DNA of 64,000 nt. Origin: Candidatus Phosphoribacter baldrii. Its GTDB lineage: Bacteria > Actinomycetota > Actinomycetes > Actinomycetales > Dermatophilaceae. Within the stretch, counting starts at the first letter, position 1, and each line of letters begins with the position of its first letter. Positions 24,119 to 31,740 of the stretch are shown here, piece after piece. Location: assembly GCA_016704565.1 (NCBI GenBank), contig JADIZV010000001.1, positions 1,054,001-1,118,000 of the forward strand. Direction: 5' to 3'. Both the position numbers and the translations under genes were made by a program. The notes beneath the pieces were generated by a model. The model had not been told where the DNA came from. It was given only the letters and a program-made list of their open reading frames with translations, and did not search any database.

Positions 24119-24910
24119 ATGCCGCCCCACGCGCCGACCGCTCTCGTCACAGGTGCCACTGCCGGAATCGGGCTGGAGTTTGCCCGTCAGCTGGCTGAAC
24201 GCGGATCGAATGTCGTGCTCGTCGCGCGAGATCGGGCGCGGTTGGAGGGTGTGGCCGAAGACCTGGCGCGTCGGTTTGGCGTGACGTGTGAGGTGCTTGT
24301 GGCCGATCTCGGGGATCGGGCCCAGGTGCAGATGGTCGCTGATCGGCTGGCGGATGCTGCCCGACCGGTGGATCTGCTCGTCAACAACGCCGGGTATGGG
24401 CTCAAGAAGGGGTTCCTGCAGAACGAGGTCGAGGTCGAGGAGCTGGCCTTCGATGTGCTCTGCCGGGCCGTCCTGGTGCTCTCGCATGCGGCGGCTCGGG
24501 CGATGAAGGCCCGGGGCAGTGGCGCCATCGTCAACGTGTCGTCGGTGGCGAGTTTCGTTGCGATGGGCTCGTATTCGGCGGCCAAAGCCTGGGTGACGGT
24601 GTTCTCGGAGGGGCTGGCCAACGAGCTCGCTGGCTCGGGGGTCAAGGTCATGGCGTTGTGCCCGGGGTTCACCCGGACCGAGTTCCACCAGCGGGCCGAG
24701 ATGAACATGTCCAAACTGCCCGACGCGCTGTGGCTCGATGCGGGCGAGTTGGTGCGGGATGCCCTCGCCGATCTGGACCGGGGGCGCGTCGTGTCGGTGC
24801 CGGGGGCGGCATACAAGACGCTTGTCGCGGCCCTGTCGGTGCTGCCGCGCGGGCTGGCCCGGCGAGCGAGTGGCGGCGTCGCCTCCCGCCGCCGCCCCCC
24901 CACCACCTGA
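24119..24910 (+). CDS. Short-chain dehydrogenase/reductase
   Basis: A 263-residue classical SDR of the DltE-like short-chain oxidoreductase kind. The NAD(P) motif is VTGATAGIGLEFARQL (TGxxxGIG), followed by LLVNNAGYG, the catalytic Ser in IVNVSSVASFVAMGS, and YSAAKAWV (YxxxK). An Arg in VLVARDRARLE favours NADP. The substrate cannot be told. The ATG at 24119 overlaps a dispersed octamer. Past the gene, 24911-25028 holds two GTGTTGGC direct repeats and no gene. Confidence 0.85.
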   Translation: MPPHAPTALVTGATAGIGLEFARQLAERGSNVVLVARDRARLEGVAEDLARRFGVTCEVLVADLGDRAQVQMVADRLADAARPVDLLVNNAGYGLKKGFLQNEVEVEELAFDVLCRAVLVLSHAAARAMKARGSGAIVNVSSVASFVAMGSYSAAKAWVTVFSEGLANELAGSGVKVMALCPGFTRTEFHQRAEMNMSKLPDALWLDAGELVRDALADLDRGRVVSVPGAAYKTLVAALSVLPRGLARRASGGVASRRRPPTT

Positions 24911-25028
24911 CCCCTCCCGTCGAGTAACCGCTTCGGTGTTGGCAAGTGCGCGCGCCGAGGGCGATTTCGGCGACAGAAGGCGCCCCAGTGTTGGCGATTC
25001 CACACCCGGCTGTGAGCGACCACGCCCA

Positions 25029-25058
25029 TTGACAGGTGACTAAATAGTCACCTATTGT
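25029..25058 (+). promoter_or_regulatory. Autoregulated leaderless promoter of the ArsR gene
   Basis: TTGACA (25029-25034) and TATTGT (25053-25058) are 18 bp apart. The whole spacer is the palindrome AGGTGACTA-AA-TAGTCACCT (25034-25053), with perfect 9-bp arms. The GTG start follows the -10 by six bases, so the transcript should be leaderless. Binding of the dimeric ArsR product would block polymerase. Confidence 0.8.
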
Positions 25059-25064
25059 CCAGGC

Positions 25065-25430
25065 GTGGGTGCGATCGGGCTGGAGCCGAGCGACGACGCC
25101 GTGTTCAAGGCGCTCGCCGACGCCACCCGACGTGACCTGCTCGACGCCCTGTATGCCGTCGACGGCCAGTCCCTCGGTCAGCTCGCCGAACGGCACCCGC
25201 ACCTCACCCGGTTCGGCGTCATGAAGCACTTGGCCGTGCTGGAGGACGCCGGGCTCGTCGTGGCTGAGAAAGTCGGCCGCGAGAAGCGGCACTACCTCAA
25301 CCCGGTGCCCATCGCCCAGATCGCTGGCCGGTGGGTGGGCAGGTTCGCCCAGCCCTACGCGGAAACGCTGGTCGAGCTCAAGGCCGACCTGGAACGCATC
25401 CCTGCGCCCCATGCGAAGGAGTCATCATGA
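25065..25430 (+). CDS. ArsR-family winged-helix regulator
   Basis: A 121-residue ArsR-type repressor: VFKALADATRRDLLDALY, a helix-turn-helix around LGQLAERHPHLTRFGVMKHLAVLEDAGLV, and the wing EKVGREKRHYLNPVPI. It has no metal-binding Cys pair, so it is not a classic arsenite sensor. It belongs to the group paired with SRPBCC/AHSA1 proteins, here coupled by an ATGA overlap to such a gene. Its own promoter carries a palindrome that it probably binds. Confidence 0.88.
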   Translation: MGAIGLEPSDDAVFKALADATRRDLLDALYAVDGQSLGQLAERHPHLTRFGVMKHLAVLEDAGLVVAEKVGREKRHYLNPVPIAQIAGRWVGRFAQPYAETLVELKADLERIPAPHAKESS

Positions 25431-26374
25431 CAAGCACTCAGGTCTACCAACTCTTCATCAAGGCCGAGCCGGAGGAGGTCTTCCGCGCGATCATCGACCC
25501 GGCCTTCACCCGGCGATACTTCTACGGGTCCGCATTCTCCGAGCCGCCCCTGCCGGGCCGGCCCTACTTGTCGGCCCTTCCTGACGGGAGCACCGCGGTG
25601 GATGGAACCATCGAGGTGTTCGACCCGCCCCATCGGCTGGTGCAGACCTGGCACGTGCGCTACGACCCCGCGCTGGAGGTCGAGCCGCCGAGCCGCGTCG
25701 AATGGACCCTGGTCCGCGCCGGCGAGGGCCTGACCCGGTTGCGGGTCGTCCACGGCGACCTCGCCCGCAGCCCCCTCACCGCGGCCAACGTCGCGCGGGG
25801 CTGGGACTGGGTGCTCGGCGGGCTCAAGACCCTCCTCGAGACGGGTATGCCGCTCCCGCCGGTTTCCGAGGACGTTGCGGAGGCGGCGGGCGCCGCTCCG
25901 GCCGCCCCGGCCGCCCCGGCCGTCGACATCACCGCCGACTGGCACCGGGCCCAGGCGGTCGAGATCAACAACGCCGTGTGGGCCCAGTTGGACGCAGTGA
26001 AAGTCGGCACCGCAGGGATCACGGGTCTGGTCCGCGGGGCGTATGCCGCGGCATACCACTGGGAGCGGGCGCGCGGCGCGACGCCGGCGAACGAGGCACG
26101 GGCGCGCTACCTGATCGGGAAGGCCTGGTTGGCGTCGGGGCGGCCCGACCAGGCGCTCGACTACGGCAACCGGACGCTGGCGCAGTGCGAGGAGCATGGG
26201 CTGGGCGACTTCGACCTGGCCTACGCCCACGAGCTGCGAGCGCGCGGGCTGACCGGGCTGGGGCGGCATACCGAAGCCGCGCAGGCGTGGGCGACGGCCC
26301 GGGCGATCGAGATCGCCGACCCCGAGGACCGGGCCATCGTCGAGGCCGACTTCGCCGACGGGCCGACCACGTGA
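25427..26374 (+). CDS. SRPBCC/AHSA1 protein with a C-terminal helical-repeat domain
   Basis: A 315-residue fusion. Residues 1-140 are an AHSA1-like START-fold domain (QVYQLFIKAEPEEVFRAIIDP; FTRRYFYGS; WDWVLGGLKTLLETG) with a hydrophobic pocket. An Ala/Pro linker (AAPAAPAAPA) leads to residues of about 170-315, which resemble TPR-like helical repeats (ARYLIGKAWLASGRPDQALDYGNRTL; AYAHELRARGLTGLGRHTEAAQAW). The added domain is less usual for ArsR partners and suggests protein-protein contacts. It has AAGGAG before the ATG. An exact 16-bp octamer palindrome, GTATGCCGCGGCATAC, lies in it at 26041-26056. Confidence 0.82.
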   Translation: MTSTQVYQLFIKAEPEEVFRAIIDPAFTRRYFYGSAFSEPPLPGRPYLSALPDGSTAVDGTIEVFDPPHRLVQTWHVRYDPALEVEPPSRVEWTLVRAGEGLTRLRVVHGDLARSPLTAANVARGWDWVLGGLKTLLETGMPLPPVSEDVAEAAGAAPAAPAAPAVDITADWHRAQAVEINNAVWAQLDAVKVGTAGITGLVRGAYAAAYHWERARGATPANEARARYLIGKAWLASGRPDQALDYGNRTLAQCEEHGLGDFDLAYAHELRARGLTGLGRHTEAAQAWATARAIEIADPEDRAIVEADFADGPTT

Positions 26375-26383
26375 TCTGTCGCT

Positions 26384-26432
26384 GCGTGGAGGTAATACTG
26401 GACGGTCCCGGCAGCCGCCAATACCTCCACGC
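26384..26432. terminator. Hairpin between the SRPBCC gene and pyrE
   Basis: Arms GCGTGGAGGTA (26384-26394) and TACCTCCACGC (26422-26432) pair over 11 bp around a 27-base loop. It lies 9 bp after the SRPBCC stop and 27 bp before pyrE. It probably ends the upstream unit; a link to pyrimidine control is not shown. Confidence 0.6.
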
Positions 26433-26458
26433 CGAGGGTCACGGCATACTGGCTGGTC

Positions 26459-27013
26459 GTGACCGACATCGCCGCCGACCGCGCCCGCTTGCTGGAGATC
26501 GTCAAGGCCAAGGCCATCGTCCACGGCCGGGTGACCCTGTCGTCGGGTCGGGAGGCGGACTACTACGTCGATCTGCGCCGCATCACCCTCGACGGCGAGG
26601 CCGCCCCGCTCGTCGGGCGGGTCATGCGCGACCTGACCCGCGATCTGGCCTTCGACGCCGTCGGAGGGCTCACTCTTGGGGCCGACCCGGTGGCGACCTC
26701 GATGCTGCATGCAGCCGCGGCGACGGGCGCACGCCTTGACGCCTTCGTCGTGCGTAAAGCGGGCAAGGCCCACGGGCTGCAACAGCGCATCGAAGGCCCC
26801 TCGATCGCGGGGCGGCGCGTGCTCATCGTCGAGGACACCTCGACCACGGGAGCCTCGCCGCTGGAAGCCGCCAACGCCGCCCGCGAGGCCGGCGCGACGG
26901 TCGTCGCGGTCGCAACGATCGCCGATCGGGCCACCGGAGCCGCGGGAGTGTTTGCGGAGGCCGGGCTCGAGTATCGCTTCGTCTACGGGCTAGCGGAGCT
27001 CGGTCTCGCTTAG
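26459..27013 (+). CDS. pyrE: Orotate phosphoribosyltransferase
   Basis: A 184-residue type I phosphoribosyltransferase making orotidine 5'-phosphate from orotate and PRPP. The PRPP loop is VLIVEDTSTTGASPLEA; FVVRKAGKAHGLQQRIEG is the catalytic Lys loop and VTLSSGREADYYVDLR the orotate-binding start. The GTG at 26459 fits the conserved N-terminus and has no ribosome binding site. A CATACT hexamer (26445-26450), itself part of a dispersed octamer, may be the -10 of a near-leaderless message. Confidence 0.93.
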   Translation: MTDIAADRARLLEIVKAKAIVHGRVTLSSGREADYYVDLRRITLDGEAAPLVGRVMRDLTRDLAFDAVGGLTLGADPVATSMLHAAAATGARLDAFVVRKAGKAHGLQQRIEGPSIAGRRVLIVEDTSTTGASPLEAANAAREAGATVVAVATIADRATGAAGVFAEAGLEYRFVYGLAELGLA

Positions 27014-27046
27014 GATCGGCACGCACCGACAACAAGGGAGCCTCGC

Positions 27047-27745
27047 ATGACCATCGCGCTCATCGTCCTCGGCGTCATCGTCCTGGGGCTCATCCTCTGG
27101 TTCTTCGGCGCCTACAACGGCCTCATCAAGCTCCGCAACCTCGTCGAGGAGGCCTGGGCCCAGATCGACGTCGAGCTCAAACGGCGGCACGACCTCATCG
27201 GCAACCTCGTGGAGACCGTCAAGGGGTATGCCGCCCACGAGCGAGGCACGCTCGAAGCCGTCACCCAGGCGCGGGCTGCGGCGATGGCCGGTGGGCAGAG
27301 CCCGGCCGCCACCGCCAAGTCCGAGGCGGCGCTGACCCAAGCACTGGTGCGGCTCAACGCGGTCGCCGAGGCCTATCCCGACCTCAAGGCCAACGCCAAC
27401 TTCTCCGCGCTGCAGGCTGAGCTCGGCGCGACCGAGGACCGGATCGCGTCGGCACGTCGCTACTACAACGCCAACGTCCGCGAGCTCAACACCAAGGTCG
27501 AGTCGATCCCGACGAATTTCGTGGCCGGCCCTGCCGGGGTGCACAAGGCGGAGTACTTCGAGTTGGATGCACCGGCCGAGCGTGAGGCCCCGAAGGTGTC
27601 GTTCGACCCGGCTGGCTCGCCCCAGTTGCCGCCCGCGGCTCCGGCGCCTGCTCCGGTCCAGGACGCACCGGCATACCCGCAGACGCCTCCGCCGACCGCG
27701 CCGGGGTCGCCGTGGGGTCAACCGCCGACCACCCCGCAGAGCTGA
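27047..27745 (+). CDS. lemA: LemA-family membrane protein
   Basis: A 232-residue LemA protein: one N-terminal transmembrane helix (ALIVLGVIVLGLILWFF), then a helical bundle (YNGLIKLRNLVEEAWAQIDVELKRRHDLIGNLVETVKGYA; ARRYYNANVRELNTKVESIPTNFVA) on one side of the membrane. It ends in a Pro-rich, disordered tail of about 55 residues. Members are often found with TPM or DUF2207 proteins, which are not here. Function is unsettled. AGGGAG precedes the ATG. Confidence 0.9.
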   Translation: MTIALIVLGVIVLGLILWFFGAYNGLIKLRNLVEEAWAQIDVELKRRHDLIGNLVETVKGYAAHERGTLEAVTQARAAAMAGGQSPAATAKSEAALTQALVRLNAVAEAYPDLKANANFSALQAELGATEDRIASARRYYNANVRELNTKVESIPTNFVAGPAGVHKAEYFELDAPAEREAPKVSFDPAGSPQLPPAAPAPAPVQDAPAYPQTPPPTAPGSPWGQPPTTPQS

Positions 27746-27881
27746 ACGAGTCCGTCGGACCGAGACCACACGGACATCCGGATCCGCAGTTCGTCCCCGG
27801 TATTGGGTGTGTGGTCCCGTGGGCGTCATGCATCGGCCCCTGCCGCGGGGCGCGGGGCACGGGGGAATCTGTTGGGATCAC

Positions 27882-27911
27882 TCGACGTGGCGGTGTGACG
27901 GGCGCTACATT
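27882..27911 (+). promoter_or_regulatory. Promoter of the 210-residue membrane protein gene
   Basis: TCGACG (27882-27887) and TACATT (27906-27911) are 18 bp apart. The GTG at 27918 follows the -10 by six bases, the same spacing as at purD, arsR and the SpoU gene, so this message is probably leaderless. Confidence 0.5.
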
Positions 27912-27917
27912 GCCCGC

Positions 27918-28550
27918 GTGGTGAACGGGGGCGTCGTGCACCGGGCGGCGCCGTGCGCCGAGCCGGTCCTGGCCGATGTCCTTGACGCTCGACGGCTTTC
28001 GGTTGGGCTGCAGGTCCCCGCGTTTGCCTTGATCACGACAGGCGTGACGATCGGCGGGCACGTCGTTGCGCATGGGAGCCCCCCGTCCTCGCTGGTGACT
28101 CTGGGCATCATCGCGGTCTCTGCCGCGGGTCGGCTCGCGATCGGTCATCGGGCGCCCTCCTTCCTTCCGATGGCAGCACTGATGACGATCGGCCAGGTCA
28201 TCGGGCACTCGGTCCTCGCCGCGTCCGAGTCGATGACCCCCGTGACGCACGCCGTGACGACCGGCCATCAGCACGCCCCGGTTGTCGGTGCCGCAGCTGT
28301 GCCGCAGACGTCGCCCATCATGACGGTCGCGCACCTGGGCGTCGCCCTGGCTCTGGCCTGGTGGTTGTTTCGCGGCGAAGCACTCAGCGACGCACTCGGC
28401 AGGCGACTCGCGCAACGGCTTGTCATCCCGACGACTCCACGCCTTGACACCGGATCGACGTGGTCGGCGCACGGCTTCGGAGTGCACACGGTTGTCCCCG
28501 CGCGCTTCATCCTCGCTCCAGCCCCAGGACGAGCCCCTCCGACGCACTGA
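27918..28550 (+). CDS. Hypothetical polytopic membrane protein with a His-rich loop
   Basis: A 210-residue protein with about four hydrophobic helices (QVPAFALITTGVTIGGHVVAH; LVTLGIIAVSAAGRLAIG; FLPMAALMTIGQVIGHSVLA; IMTVAHLGVALALAWWLF). The loop before the last helix reads HAVTTGHQHAPVV, a likely metal-binding patch. No family is named with confidence. The next gene is a PepSY-type membrane protein with a Met/His-rich loop, so copper or iron handling is plausible (inference). The GTG at 27918 is preferred from the promoter position; 27921 is an alternative. Confidence 0.6.
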   Translation: MVNGGVVHRAAPCAEPVLADVLDARRLSVGLQVPAFALITTGVTIGGHVVAHGSPPSSLVTLGIIAVSAAGRLAIGHRAPSFLPMAALMTIGQVIGHSVLAASESMTPVTHAVTTGHQHAPVVGAAAVPQTSPIMTVAHLGVALALAWWLFRGEALSDALGRRLAQRLVIPTTPRLDTGSTWSAHGFGVHTVVPARFILAPAPGRAPPTH

Positions 28551-28746
28551 TGGGGTGACGTTCACCGACCCCTGACCCCCGAGTCATCGACGTCGGTCAC
28601 CGATTCCCTGCGCCACTTCGCAGACCTCGCGCATAGCCCTCCCGTCCCGTCCGCCCGCGCGGGCAGGCCTGTATGCCGTGCGCCTCCATGTCGTTCGAGC
28701 CACGCCTATCGCGTGCTCGCCCCTCTCCTCATCTGGAGGTCTTGTC

Positions 28747-30288
28747 TTGTCCAGCACAGTTGATCAATTCGTTTCCTCGAAGCCCGTGTCGCCCCAACGG
28801 GCTGAATCGCCCTCACCCGACCGCAACGGCGGACTGTTCCGAGCCTTCTGGCGTTGGCACTTCTACGCGTCCGTCATCGTCATTCCGGTCTTTGCCATGC
28901 TCGCCGTCACAGGTCTGGTCATCCTCTTCAAGTGGCAGATCGATCCCGCCTTCAACCCCGGAGTCATGACCGTGCCACCCCCGGCGTTCGGGGCGCCGGC
29001 GTCACCGTCGAGCCAGGAGGCGGCAGTTCTCGCTGTGCATCCTGGTGCAACGATCACCGCAGTCCAGTTCGGCGGTGAAGATCGCACCACGGCGTTCACC
29101 ATCGACACCGCTGAGGGTTCGACACGCACCGTCTACGTCAACCCCTGGACCGCGAGCGTCACGGGGGACCTGGATCCAGCGTCGCTGCCGAGCAACGTGG
29201 CCACCGAGATCCACGGGATGATCCTCTTCGGCCAGATCGCCCAGACCCGGCTCTTCACCGATCCAATCACGGGATCGGACTTCACGGTCGGCAGCATCGG
29301 GGACCGCCTCATCGAGCTCGCTGCCTGCTGGGGAATCGTCATGACCCTCACGGGCTACTACCTCTTCTTCAAGGGGCGAACCGGGCGGTTGAGGCGCGTC
29401 GCGTCAGGCGCCCGGGGTGCTCTGATGCGACACCGGCACGGCTTGGTCGGCGTCATCACCGGCGTCTGGATCTTGCTTCTCGTCGGCTCCGGTCTTCCGT
29501 GGACGGGGTTGTGGGGCACTAAGGTCCAGAGCTTGGTGACCGGCTCCGGGTTCAGTCTGTGGGGCGAGGACCCGGGGGCCACGTCGACGCTCGGCGACAG
29601 ACTCGACGCGGCAGGCACCACCTCGGCGCCGGCACCCTGGGCCGAGGGCGCAGCCCCGTTGCCCACCAGCGGTGCTGCGATGGGGCCCATGCCAGGGATG
29701 GATCACGGCACCACCCAGGCAGCCGGGGGAGTCGCGGGGCGGGTTTCGCTCGACTCGGTCGTGTCCGTCGCGATGCGTGACGGCTTGACCGGCCCCTACT
29801 TCGTCCTTTACCCGAGTGACAAGGAAGGCGTCTTCTCGGTCCTGGCCGACATGTGGCACGACCGCAGCACAGCGGCATACACGGACACCACGCTCGAGCG
29901 GGTGGTGCACGTCGACCAATACTCAAGCGCGGTGGCCGGGCGCTATTCCTACGCCGACTACTCGCCCGTGGCCAAGGTGGTATCGCAAACGATCGCCATG
30001 CACGAGGGTCAGCGGTTCGGCTCCCTCAACCTGGTGGCCAGCGCCCTGTTCTGCGTCACGATCCTCGTCCTGTGCGTGACCGGGCCGATCATGTGGTGGC
30101 GGCGCCGGCCGAAGGGTTCCCTGGGCGCCCCGCGTGGCGCGATGCCGCTGCGGGCCAGGCCGTGGCTGCTCGTGGCCCTCATCGCATTGGGCATCGCGAT
30201 GCCGTTGTTGGGCCTGTCCCTCCTCGTCGTCTTCGCCGTGGAGCTGCTGCTCCTTCGGCGGCGACGGGCCGTGCCCGCGAAGGCGTGA
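28747..30288 (+). CDS. PepSY-associated TM helix protein (PiuB-like)
   Basis: A 513-residue membrane protein of the PepSY_TM family, linked to iron or copper reduction and uptake. Four membrane helices are spread along it: FYASVIVIPVFAMLAVTGLVILF near the start, a second in ELAACWGIVMTLTGYYLFFKG, a third in GLVGVITGVWILLLVGSG, and a C-terminal group. Extracytoplasmic PepSY-like stretches lie between them. A loop GPMPGMDHGTT is typical of copper binding. The start is TTG at 28747, since GGAGG lies 7 bases upstream and no ATG or GTG fits; this start matters because annotators may choose a longer one. The preceding gap (28551-28746) holds one octamer. Confidence 0.82.
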   Translation: MSSTVDQFVSSKPVSPQRAESPSPDRNGGLFRAFWRWHFYASVIVIPVFAMLAVTGLVILFKWQIDPAFNPGVMTVPPPAFGAPASPSSQEAAVLAVHPGATITAVQFGGEDRTTAFTIDTAEGSTRTVYVNPWTASVTGDLDPASLPSNVATEIHGMILFGQIAQTRLFTDPITGSDFTVGSIGDRLIELAACWGIVMTLTGYYLFFKGRTGRLRRVASGARGALMRHRHGLVGVITGVWILLLVGSGLPWTGLWGTKVQSLVTGSGFSLWGEDPGATSTLGDRLDAAGTTSAPAPWAEGAAPLPTSGAAMGPMPGMDHGTTQAAGGVAGRVSLDSVVSVAMRDGLTGPYFVLYPSDKEGVFSVLADMWHDRSTAAYTDTTLERVVHVDQYSSAVAGRYSYADYSPVAKVVSQTIAMHEGQRFGSLNLVASALFCVTILVLCVTGPIMWWRRRPKGSLGAPRGAMPLRARPWLLVALIALGIAMPLLGLSLLVVFAVELLLLRRRRAVPAKA

Positions 30289-30294
30289 CCGGCC

Positions 30295-30329
30295 GGGCGG
30301 GTGGGTGCGCTCGGGGCGCCCACCCGCCC
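30295..30329. terminator. Convergent terminator, PepSY gene / dedA
   Basis: Arms GGGCGGGTGGG (30295-30305) and CCCACCCGCCC (30319-30329), 11 bp, with a 13-base loop that can pair further (GCGC). It sits between the convergent stops at 30288 and 30348. Confidence 0.75.
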
Positions 30330-30347
30330 AACCGGCGGTGTCTCCGC

Positions 30348-31010
30348 TTAGTCGCCGAGGCTCGCGGCCCGACCCGCGCGCGCCCGGTGGCGAAACCACT
30401 CGATCACCATCGGCAGCACGGACACGAGCACGATCGCGACGAGTGCGGCCTCGATGTTCTTCTGCAGGAACGGGATTCCGCCGAGGAAGTAGCCCAACAA
30501 AGTCACTCCCGTCGCCCACAGCACCGCCCCGACGAACGACCAGGTGAAGAACCGTCGCCGATCCATTTGACCCGCGCCCGCGACGACCGTGATGAAGGTC
30601 CGGACGATCGGCACGAACCGTCCGATGACCAGGGCCTTGTTGCCATAGCGCTCGAAGAACTCGTGCGTCTTGTCGAAGTACTCCCTCTTGGTGAACCGGC
30701 CGTTGCGCCGGAAGATCGCCGGTCCCACGGCCCGCCCGATCTCATATCCCACGACGTTGCCGGCGAATGCGAACGCCGACAGCAGCAAGCAGGCCAGCCA
30801 GATCGACATGTGGATCCCGGCTTGCCCCGCCTCCGCGCGGTTGATGAACATCCCCACCGAGAACAGCAGCGAGTCACCGGGCAGGATCGGGAAGAGCAGG
30901 CCGCACTCGATGAACACGATCGCGCACGACACCCAGAACATTTGGGCGCCGAATCGTTCGAGCAGCCACGCGGGGTCCATCCAGTCGGGACCAAGAGCAG
31001 GAGGGGTCAC
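30348..31010 (-). CDS. DedA-family (VTT domain) membrane protein
   Basis: A 220-residue DedA protein. Core motifs: FIECGLLFPILPGDSLLFSVGMF, a FAGNVVGYEIGRAVGP segment and VIGRFVPIVRTFITVVAGAGQMDRRRFF (the conserved Arg-rich region). Members are membrane proteins tied to undecaprenyl-phosphate or phospholipid recycling and proton-dependent fitness. The GTG start at 31010 has GGAG nearby. It is the last gene of mmpL-tetR-dedA, read from the minus strand. Confidence 0.92.
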   Translation of the reverse strand: MTPPALGPDWMDPAWLLERFGAQMFWVSCAIVFIECGLLFPILPGDSLLFSVGMFINRAEAGQAGIHMSIWLACLLLSAFAFAGNVVGYEIGRAVGPAIFRRNGRFTKREYFDKTHEFFERYGNKALVIGRFVPIVRTFITVVAGAGQMDRRRFFTWSFVGAVLWATGVTLLGYFLGGIPFLQKNIEAALVAIVLVSVLPMVIEWFRHRARAGRAASLGD

Positions 31011-31042
31011 AGCAGACGAGGGTATGCCGCCCGCCCGGCTCC

Positions 31043-31735
31043 TCAGTAATCCTCACCGGCAGACGCGCCCTCGCTGGCCTGGCTGGGTGCGCTCCTGAGG
31101 CCGGTGCCGAGGCGGTCGAGCACCCGGTCGATGATCGGGCCCAGGGCGTCCGTGGGGGCCACGGGGCCAGGGGCTACGGGCGTCCTGGGGCGTGCCGAGT
31201 CGGCTGCGGACGTGGCTGCGCAGGACACCACGGTGGCATACAACGCCCCCATGACCGCCGTGAGGTCCAACGAATCAGTCAGACCGAGCTCTGCGGCCGG
31301 CCGCTCGGCCCGGGCGAGCAGTTCGGCCCGCACTCGTGTCCCGGTAGCCTGCCACGCCTCCCAGGCTGCGGCCCGCCAGTAGGGCTCGAGGTGAGGGTGT
31401 GCCACGGCGAGCGCAGCCCCATCGAAGACCGCCCGCAACGCACCGCTGTCGAGTTGATAGTGGACCATTTCGCGGACCAGGTTGATCAAGCCGTCGGCCG
31501 CTGGCGTTGGTGTCCAGGCGCCGAGGCCGTCCCGGACCCGGTCCATGATGGCGGCCGCCACCGCCTCCTCCTTGCATGAGAAGTAGTTGAAGAACGTGCG
31601 CCGGGACACCGGAATGCGGTCGACCACCTGCTCGATGGTCACCTGGTCGAGCCCGTAGACGGTCACCAATTCGTATGCCGTGCGCGCCAATTCACGTCGC
31701 GTGCGCTCGCGTTTGTCTTCCCGCAACCCTGCCAT
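31043..31735 (-). CDS. TetR-family regulator of the mmpL operon
   Basis: A 230-residue TetR repressor. The N-terminal DNA-binding part reads LARTAYELVTVYGLDQVTIEQVVDRIPVSRRTFFNYFSCKEEAV, and the rest is a helical ligand pocket with a long Ala/Pro-rich linker near the C-terminus. It lies 5 bp after the mmpL stop, so the two are co-transcribed. It probably represses this operon in response to a substrate of the pump (inference). Confidence 0.88.
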   Translation of the reverse strand: MAGLREDKRERTRRELARTAYELVTVYGLDQVTIEQVVDRIPVSRRTFFNYFSCKEEAVAAAIMDRVRDGLGAWTPTPAADGLINLVREMVHYQLDSGALRAVFDGAALAVAHPHLEPYWRAAAWEAWQATGTRVRAELLARAERPAAELGLTDSLDLTAVMGALYATVVSCAATSAADSARPRTPVAPGPVAPTDALGPIIDRVLDRLGTGLRSAPSQASEGASAGEDY

Positions 31736-31740
31736 CGGGC

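Noticed and set aside
24928..25010. Possible hairpin around the two GTGTTGGC copies
   Set aside because: The two copies are direct repeats, not inverted, and form no convincing stem.
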